Shown: piece after piece, positions 58,901 through 64,000 of the stretch
Position numbering within the stretch: position 1 is the stretch's first letter
Layout: each line of letters opens with the position of its first letter
Assembly (NCBI GenBank): GCA_028751875.1
Contig: CM054135.1
Location: 11,662,267-11,726,266 of the forward strand
Direction: 5' to 3'
Origin: Rapana venosa
Lineage: Eukaryota; Mollusca; Gastropoda; Neogastropoda; Muricidae
Length of the DNA: 64,000 nucleotides
Position numbers and translations under genes: made by a program
The notes under the pieces: generated by a model
Database searches by the model: none
Told to the model about the DNA's origin: nothing
Seen by the model: only the letters and a program-made list of their open reading frames with translations

Positions 58901-59012
58901 ACGTTTATTTGACTTTACTAAACTACATTTTAAAATGGATTTATCTCCTGCAGTTAAAACAGTTTCAACAAATTTAGCATATGCTTCATCTATGTTACTA
59001 GCTAAAAATTCA
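55907..59012 (-). mobile_element. RNase H-type LINE (I/Nimb-like), RT-RNase H part
   Basis: Minus-strand order: linker (NIDEAYAKFVETVL near 58985), RT (EVKDAISTLSSKKSAVGLDA, PHKYFQKCWSEGTMLTLWKQ, MGIPQGSVVAPILFNILTFD, YADD at 57720-57731, ENGLMLSPDKSHMIVFNTGY) and a thumb region with TKLTWNNHIEYVLTKARK (57400s). RNase H follows: KVFTDGSVVHCGNAGSAFVV at 56780-56830 and CWIPSHCGIHGNEKADQLAK at 56440-56510. The C-terminal part has KFCKQITCLCGSDLSPKHVI and LHCEVLRPYFSGTV. The RNase H domain and the endonuclease style suggest the I superfamily. Stops and shifts are many. The endonuclease continues at 60056 beyond a nested insertion. Confidence 0.9.
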
Positions 59013-59405
59013 TCAAGTCAAGTCAAGTCAAGTCAAAAACACTTTAATCATCCCATGAAGGGCAATTACAATACTGACAGGCAGATTGATACTCATCAAA
59101 TATATCAAAGACACAAAAGCTATATTTCATATTGGTTTTCAAATAAAATGTCACCACACACACACACACACACACACACCACACACACGCGCGCATGCGC
59201 ACAAACATCAATTGTGAACACAATTTTAAACCCATTGACTAGAAGACATAAAAACTTATTTTTACGCACGCATATACGCAGCACGTACACACGCACGTAC
59301 GTGTGTGTGCGAATACGCCCACGCACACCCACACCATACACCAATATATGAATTCAATGTTTTAAGACAGTTGACTAGAACACAGACTTATTTCACACAC
59401 CCACG

Positions 59406-59439
<34 letters not shown>

Positions 59440-60055
59440 ATTATGTATTGACTACACTCGTAACAATGACAATCAGGCAGATAATTCAGAGAAATGTAAG
59501 AACTAGGTAGTCAACATCATTGTGAATTCAGAAGTCGAATGCTTACTGGCACAAAAGAATTTCTTTTTCTGTTGGTTTTGCTGATGGGACACTGAAAACG
59601 GCGTTCCGAAGGCAACATTTGAAATTCTGGAAACAAAGCATGAGAAGGATCAGCCAAAATGGCTGTGGCTTTGCGTACAAGCTGCTGATTGCAGAACGAC
59701 ATGAGATCTCTTTGTTCTTTTCCAATTATTTTTGAGCAGATTCTTACAATTCTCTGCAGGCCATTCTTGTTTTTAACACTAAGGTTATTGTACCAACAAA
59801 TGAAAGCAAAACTTAGAACACTCTCTATGTAAGACTTGTAAAACAAGGAAAGGATCTTTTTGTCTACAAAAAATGAGTTCAGTTTCCTCAGAAAATACAG
59901 ACGTTGTTGTCCCTTTTTGACAATAGCGTCAGTGTTAACGTCCCAGTTTAACTTGTGGTCAAAAACAGTTCCCAGATACTTATAGTTCAAAACGTTTTCA
60001 ACCTCTTGATTATGGATAATAATATTATTATATAATAATAGTATTACATCTGGAG
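59013..60055 (-). mobile_element. Rex1/Babar-like LINE 3' fragment nested in the RNase H LINE
   Basis: Minus-strand frame 60074-59517: YKYLGTVFDHKLNWDVNTDA, IVKKGQQRLYFLRKLNSFFV, KSYIESVLSFAFICWYNNLS, LQRIVRICSKIIGKEQRDLM and ADPSHALFPEFQMLPSERRF, a C-terminus I recall from Rex1/Babar elements. The 3' UTR contains three CA-rich tracts (59155-59185, 59262-59335, 59395-59440). The end is AATTGCCCTTCATGGGATGA, TTAAAGTGTTTTTGACTTGA and (ACTTG)n. The flanking pieces on both sides belong to one RNase H LINE, so this copy inserted into it. I saw no clear target-site duplication. Confidence 0.88.
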
Positions 60056-60827
60056 AGAATACTGTGAAAATCATTCCAATTAGCAGTATGATAATTAAAT
60101 TTAGGAATGTTATCCTTTGACAAATTGCAAGTAATCAGTCTGTCATTTATAGTAATAACAATCGGTAAGTGATCGCTCCCTAAAGTACCTTTAATAGTTT
60201 TCCATTCACAACTAGGAGCAATTATAGGAGAAACTAAAGACAGGTCAATAGCAGATGCTCTGTGGTTGACAAAATCAGGGATTCGTGTTATACTACCATC
60301 ATTTAATAAGAACGAGGATGAATCTACGATGTTTTCAACAAAACGGTTATTTATATTTACTGTACAATCCCTGTCCCAGAATGGTGAGTGGGCATTAAAG
60401 TCACCAACCAATAGCCAATTTTCATTTTGGTCTTGTAATGAACGGATCCATTCCATATATTCATCATCGGGACCTTTTGTCAGGTAGATAGAAATCACAT
60501 TTAGTGTAAGTGATTTATCAAATTTAAATTTTGCTGTGCACGCATTGATATTCCTTGTTGTTAGGTAAGGTGGGGGAATATGTGTATAATCTAAGTTTTT
60601 GAGAATGTCGATAGCTGTGTTTATGTTTCCTTTTTCATTTTCAGACTGAAAGACAGGTGGAAAGTAATAACCTGATAGTCTGGGAAGTTTATTTCTGTTT
60701 ACATTCAATGACGTAAAAGCAACAGATGGTATTTATTTTGTGAAAGATATTGAATAAGAAAATGTAGATTTCTCAAAAAGGATCTATAATTCCATTGCAA
60801 TATCGCAATGCTTGAATGATTCTTCAT
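60056..60827 (-). mobile_element. RNase H-type LINE (I/Nimb-like), endonuclease part
   Basis: A likely ORF2 ATG is at 60827, giving MKNHSSIAILQWNYRSFLRN (endonuclease start), with one shift before the long frame 60708-60028. Later motifs are ENWLLVGDFNAHSPFWDRDC, VNHRASAIDLSLVSPIIAPS and TLGSDHLPIVITIND, the standard GDFNAH, ...AIDL and SDH signatures. The frame ends in the Rex1-like insertion and the element resumes at 59012. Confidence 0.9.
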
Positions 60828-61122
60828 CAAAGAAAAACAAAAAGCAAGAAAACAACAAACCAACAACAAATAGCAAAAAGCAAACAGACCTGTTTGCTTT
60901 TAGTTCCTGAAAAGGAGTATGGAAAAAAGAAGAAAAGAAATTATGTAATTATAGACCATCCAATAAAAAATATTGACTGAAAAAAGAAAAACAAAACCCA
61001 CTTAAAACACTCAAACAACTAGATTAACAAGAATAAACAATAAAGGAAACAACTCCAAAACTACAGTTGACCTGATTTACCAAAAGACAATGAACAAGTG
61101 ATGGTAGAACTTCTCAGCAAGA
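60828..61122. other. A-rich sequence, no gene recognised
   Basis: CAACAAACC and AAAAAGAAAA runs dominate. It may be the 5' UTR of the minus-strand LINE. Confidence 0.4.
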
Positions 61123-61385
61123 TCACTCACTCACTCACTCATCCCTTGGTCGGGACGACCTGTGGGGTACCCGCACGGAAGCTGCAAGTGGACCGCCAAA
61201 TGGTTCTGTCCTGGGCTGCTTTCAGGAGGTTTGGTACAGTGAGGCCAGTCCACTCCTTTATGTTGGATATCCAGCTTTTGTGGTCGTCCCTGCCTCCTTG
61301 CTCCTTCCACCATTCCCTGCAGGACTGTCTTTGACAGGCTGTTATGCCTTGTTGTGTGGCCAAACCATTTCATTAAAGCATACAC
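61123..61385 (-). mobile_element. 3' end of an RTE-type LINE with (GAGT)n tail
   Basis: Minus strand: KWFGHTTRHNSLSKTVLQGM, VEGARRQGRPQKLDIQHKGV and DWPHCTKPPESSPGQNHLAV, then HLQLPCGYPTGRPDQGMSE. These are the last ~80 residues of an RTE-type ORF2. The element ends in four to five GAGT units (CACTCACTCACTCACTCA on +, 61123-61141). The 43437 element is a diverged member of the same subfamily. Confidence 0.88.
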
Positions 61386-61479
61386 TATTTTAAGTTACTG
61401 CAAAGAGTACTGTGTATGATATGTAGTAATTCTAGTTCACCTCCATACTTTTTTTCCTTTCTTTTTTACAACTTTTTAA

Positions 61480-62400
61480 TAGTTAATGCAACCAATCATT
61501 CAATAGACTAAATCTACTTCCCCATGGTTTCATGTAGCCTGCATCGTAGTGTGGATGTTGTGGCACATAGGGGTAGGGTCCAGGTAGGCGTGGGAGGACA
61601 CGTCTGGGCTTCTTTGGTGTCTCCCAGAACAGTCCTCTTACATGCCTGCCGAGGTTCCCTGCCAACATGCTGGCCCCTCTGGATGTAGGATGTGTGCCGT
61701 CTCTGAGTGTCCTGTAACCCAAACTGGCATGACTGACAAAAGACACATTGTCAACACCAAACAGATCAGACATAAGAAGAGCATTGAAGACATCACGCTT
61801 CAAATTCAGCTCTGTGGTTTTTTACAGGAGCAATTTTGCTAATTATTATTTTTAATTTAGGATGCTTAGTTGCAATTTCTTCAATGCATTTTATAAACAC
61901 TTTACTGCAAACTTCTGGGTCTTTTTTCTTTAAATCATTGATCTTACAGTGAATCACAAAAGTATCTGGTAATTTCTCAGATGAAGAAACCACTGATTTA
62001 AAAGTTGTAGCTATGTTTTCTGTTTTATTTGTTTTATAAGAGAAGGCATCAAAGCCATAGGAACAGCGGAGTCTCTTATCTTGACTCTGTTTGCTACAGA
62101 GTCATGGAGCATGACTGCATGAGGGAGATGTGAATTTTTCTTTTTTAGTTTTGTATTTGGAAGTCCAGATTGTTGCATGGCATGGTTTGACATTTTGACG
62201 TCACTTTTTTGATTGACCTCAGGTCTATTTCTCTCCCCTTTTTGTTTGGAAGTCTTGTCAACCACAGGCATTGCAGCTGGCTTTGGTACTGTTCCGCAAC
62301 TGCCTGGGTCGACTTTGACTTGCATACATCAGCATAGGTGGGACTAGATCTGCTTGTGCTAGTCCGACAAGGCCTCCCTATTTCAGCCATGCTGCCTGTC
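61480..62400 (-). mobile_element. LINE ORF1 with an SGNH-esterase domain, broken
   Basis: Minus-strand frames 62390-62145, 62325-62011, 61993-61793 and 61803-61483 link up. A basic, polar N-terminal part (MAEIGRPCRTSTSRSSPTYA...) is followed by PHAVMLHDSVANRVKIRDSA (block I, serine in HDS), DTFVIHCKINDLKKKDPEVC (block III, N-D), LKIIISKIAPVKNHRAEFEA and TLRDGTHPTSRGASMLAGNL (block V, D-x-x-H). That is the SGNH hydrolase order. Esterase-type ORF1 proteins are known in CR1/L2-group LINEs, where a role in membrane or RNP handling has been proposed. A stop after QIKQKT and a shift near 61800 break it. Which ORF2 it belonged to is unclear. Confidence 0.75.
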
Positions 62401-62817
62401 TGTGTTCCTCTATCGGTATCATAAACAGATCTAGTCGATGTTTTTGTTAGGAAAGAATTATTGTTTGCTTTTGGTCTTTGACACGTTTTTTCTAATTGTG
62501 ATAGGTCACTAATGATGTTATGACTTTCTTCAAATCATACGCACTTACTGTATGACAGTAGTCCGTTGTTCCTGGGTTGGCTAGTTATCAACATTCAGGC
62601 AGCAGCATCGGCAGGTTAGGCCTAGTTCTTCAGAATTCACTACTTCACGCAGTTTGTGGGTTTTTCGCTGCTGGAAAAAGCCCGAGCGCCCTCCTTTCAG
62701 ATCTGTTCTAGTCGACCACACCACAGTACAGTTGTGATAACTCCCGGGCTGAAGTCGCTACTGACCCATTTCCCATCTTGTTATCAGCGTGTGTGTGTGG
62801 TTGAAGAGTGAATGAGA
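62401..62817. other. unique sequence, no gene recognised
   Basis: This may hold the 5' region of the minus-strand ORF1 element. No motif can be supported. Confidence 0.3.
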
Positions 62818-62930
62818 AGAGAGAGAGAGAGAGAGGAGAGGAGAGAGAGAGAGAGAGAAGTGTTTGTGCGTGCGTGCGCCGCACATGTGTGTGTGGTAGT
62901 GTGTGTGTGTGGCGTGCGCACACGCGTATG
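62818..62930. repeat. (GA)n and (GT)n tract
   Basis: GA repeats lie at 62818-62860, then TGCGTGCGTGCG and GT repeats to about 62930. Confidence 0.93.
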
Positions 62931-62989
62931 TGTTTACATTGAATTTGTAGAAACAAATAATGTGTAACTGGTGATGTGAAAGACTGGGA

Positions 62990-63085
62990 TGAATGAAACG
63001 CGCTTTGATTTGTGGTGTTTTTGCAAGATATAGCGCTTATAAATTCACATGATTATTCATTATATTATTATATTATACATGCCTA
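62990..63085 (+). mobile_element. L2-like LINE 3' UTR fragment
   Basis: GCGCTTTGATTTGTGG, TTGCAAGATATAGCGCTTAT and a TTATTCATTATATTATTATA tail match the 3' UTR of the elements at 49440 and 15464, here on the + strand. It ends in a TTA-type repeat like the others. Confidence 0.65.
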
Positions 63086-64000
63086 AGAATCATTTGGTTT
63101 CGCCGACCTGACTACATGATTTTCCACACCTGGATGAGTCATATCAGGCCAGGTGATCAAGAACCTTGAGGGACTCCTTTATGTATACGTGAAAACTCAT
63201 CATGCTGACCATGTCATAGATGGTAGCTCTGATCTGAATACAAATTTGTTATTGACGAAATCATGATAATGGAAAGTGCATTTCTGACATTTGATAAACA
63301 GATGATGTTGTCTGACACGATATCTAAAGCCTTATATAGTCTATAAAAATTATGAATGCCTCATATTCAGCATTTCTAAGTTTCCTAACAGTACGAAGCA
63401 TAAAAAGCCATGTCTGTTGTTTCGTCTACATACTGTATCTCTTTCTAAGTACTTCAAGTTTGTGAAGTGATCGAAGAATTTTGCTGTGGCTTATCAAGCC
63501 CACAGTATATACATCGCCACAGCTTTGCTAACCCGTCCGCCCATGATGGATTCTTGTTGATTTACTTGCGGGCTGTTGGCAGGTCTCCAAAGTCTTTTGC
63601 ATAGAGGACGTAGAGCTAATAAAACTGAATGGGCGTGTTCTCAAAGCTTACTTATTGGTATGTTAGTCCATGTCCAGAGGTTTTGTCGTTAGTTGCTGAT
63701 GGCATCAGCAATCTTCTTCTTTAGTGCAAAAGCACCAATCTTGTGGAATCAATACATTGCATGACAATTCACCAGTAGTGCTCTTGTTGGAATCATGACA
63801 GTTCTCTTTTCACATCCATGCCATCTGACTAAAATTTGATTCACTTTCCTATTTTCCAACTGGCCATTTAGGTTTTGATTTGAAATGACAAATATATTAC
63901 TGTATATGTTCAGTAGGTTCGTTTATTTTCTGCTATATATATGTTGTGATTTGTGTGTGCAACATCGTTTTAAGCAATACTTTTCAATTGATTAGTCTTT
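63086..64000. other. unique sequence, no gene recognised
   Basis: No repeat, domain or splice pair was supported. If the candidate glycosyltransferase gene continues downstream, its next exon is not visible here. Confidence 0.4.

Noticed and set aside
62011..62325. A host SGNH hydrolase gene
   Set aside because: The frame is broken, no introns or signal peptide are visible, and a second related fragment lies at 49030 among other LINE pieces. An ORF1 origin explains it better.

Overview
The window looks like a eukaryotic, very repeat-rich genome, most likely a marine gastropod mollusc. The grounds are: no bacterial gene layout (no operons, no ribosome binding sites, no long ORFs outside repeats); GT-AG exon signals; very many (CA)n, (CT)n, (TA)n and (GAA)n tracts; and several families of non-LTR retrotransposons and tRNA- or 5S-derived SINEs that I recall from molluscan genomes. 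The assignment rests on recollection of repeat families, not on a search.

Host coding sequence is scarce. I can support two exons, both on the + strand. Exon A (39323-39515) has a start codon and a type II signal-anchor segment and ends on a GT donor. Exon B (54053-54211) lies between AG and GT sites and resembles the start of the catalytic domain of Golgi glycosyltransferases of the DXD sugar-binding type. Both junctions are phase 0, so they fit as one gene with a ~14.5 kb intron packed with mobile elements. The later exons must lie beyond the window.

Layout: 1-4.3 kb unique, no gene seen. 4.4-5.9 kb a 26-bp minisatellite. 7.6-11.4 kb a SINE cluster (an inverted pair of tRNA-derived SINEs, another tRNA SINE, a 5S-rRNA-derived SINE, and a SINE inside a GAA array). 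11.4-12.5 kb a long purine-strand GAA/TTGCGAA array. 12.7-16.1 kb dinucleotide repeats. 16.4-19.1 kb RTE-type LINE copy 1 (+). 19.4-28.5 kb simple repeats, two minisatellites, and a LINE family whose 3' end is shared with SINEs. 29.0-32.2 kb RTE copy 2 (-). 32.4-34.2 kb another LINE (+). 35.3-37.7 kb an L2-like LINE ended by a fold-back SINE. 38.4-39.0 kb the 3' end of an RNase H LINE. 39.3-54.2 kb the candidate gene, whose intron holds RTE copy 3, an old RTE relative, L2 and ORF1 fragments and a candidate solo LTR. 54.6-63.1 kb further LINEs, including an RNase H LINE (-) split by a Rex1-like insertion, and an SGNH-esterase ORF1.

All retrotransposon reading frames I could follow are broken by frameshifts, stops or truncation; none looks intact. 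The most informative pattern is that LINE 3' ends of several different families run straight into family-specific simple repeats, and that two RTE copies carry the same microsatellite on both flanks. No unknown defence or enzymatic system is evident.
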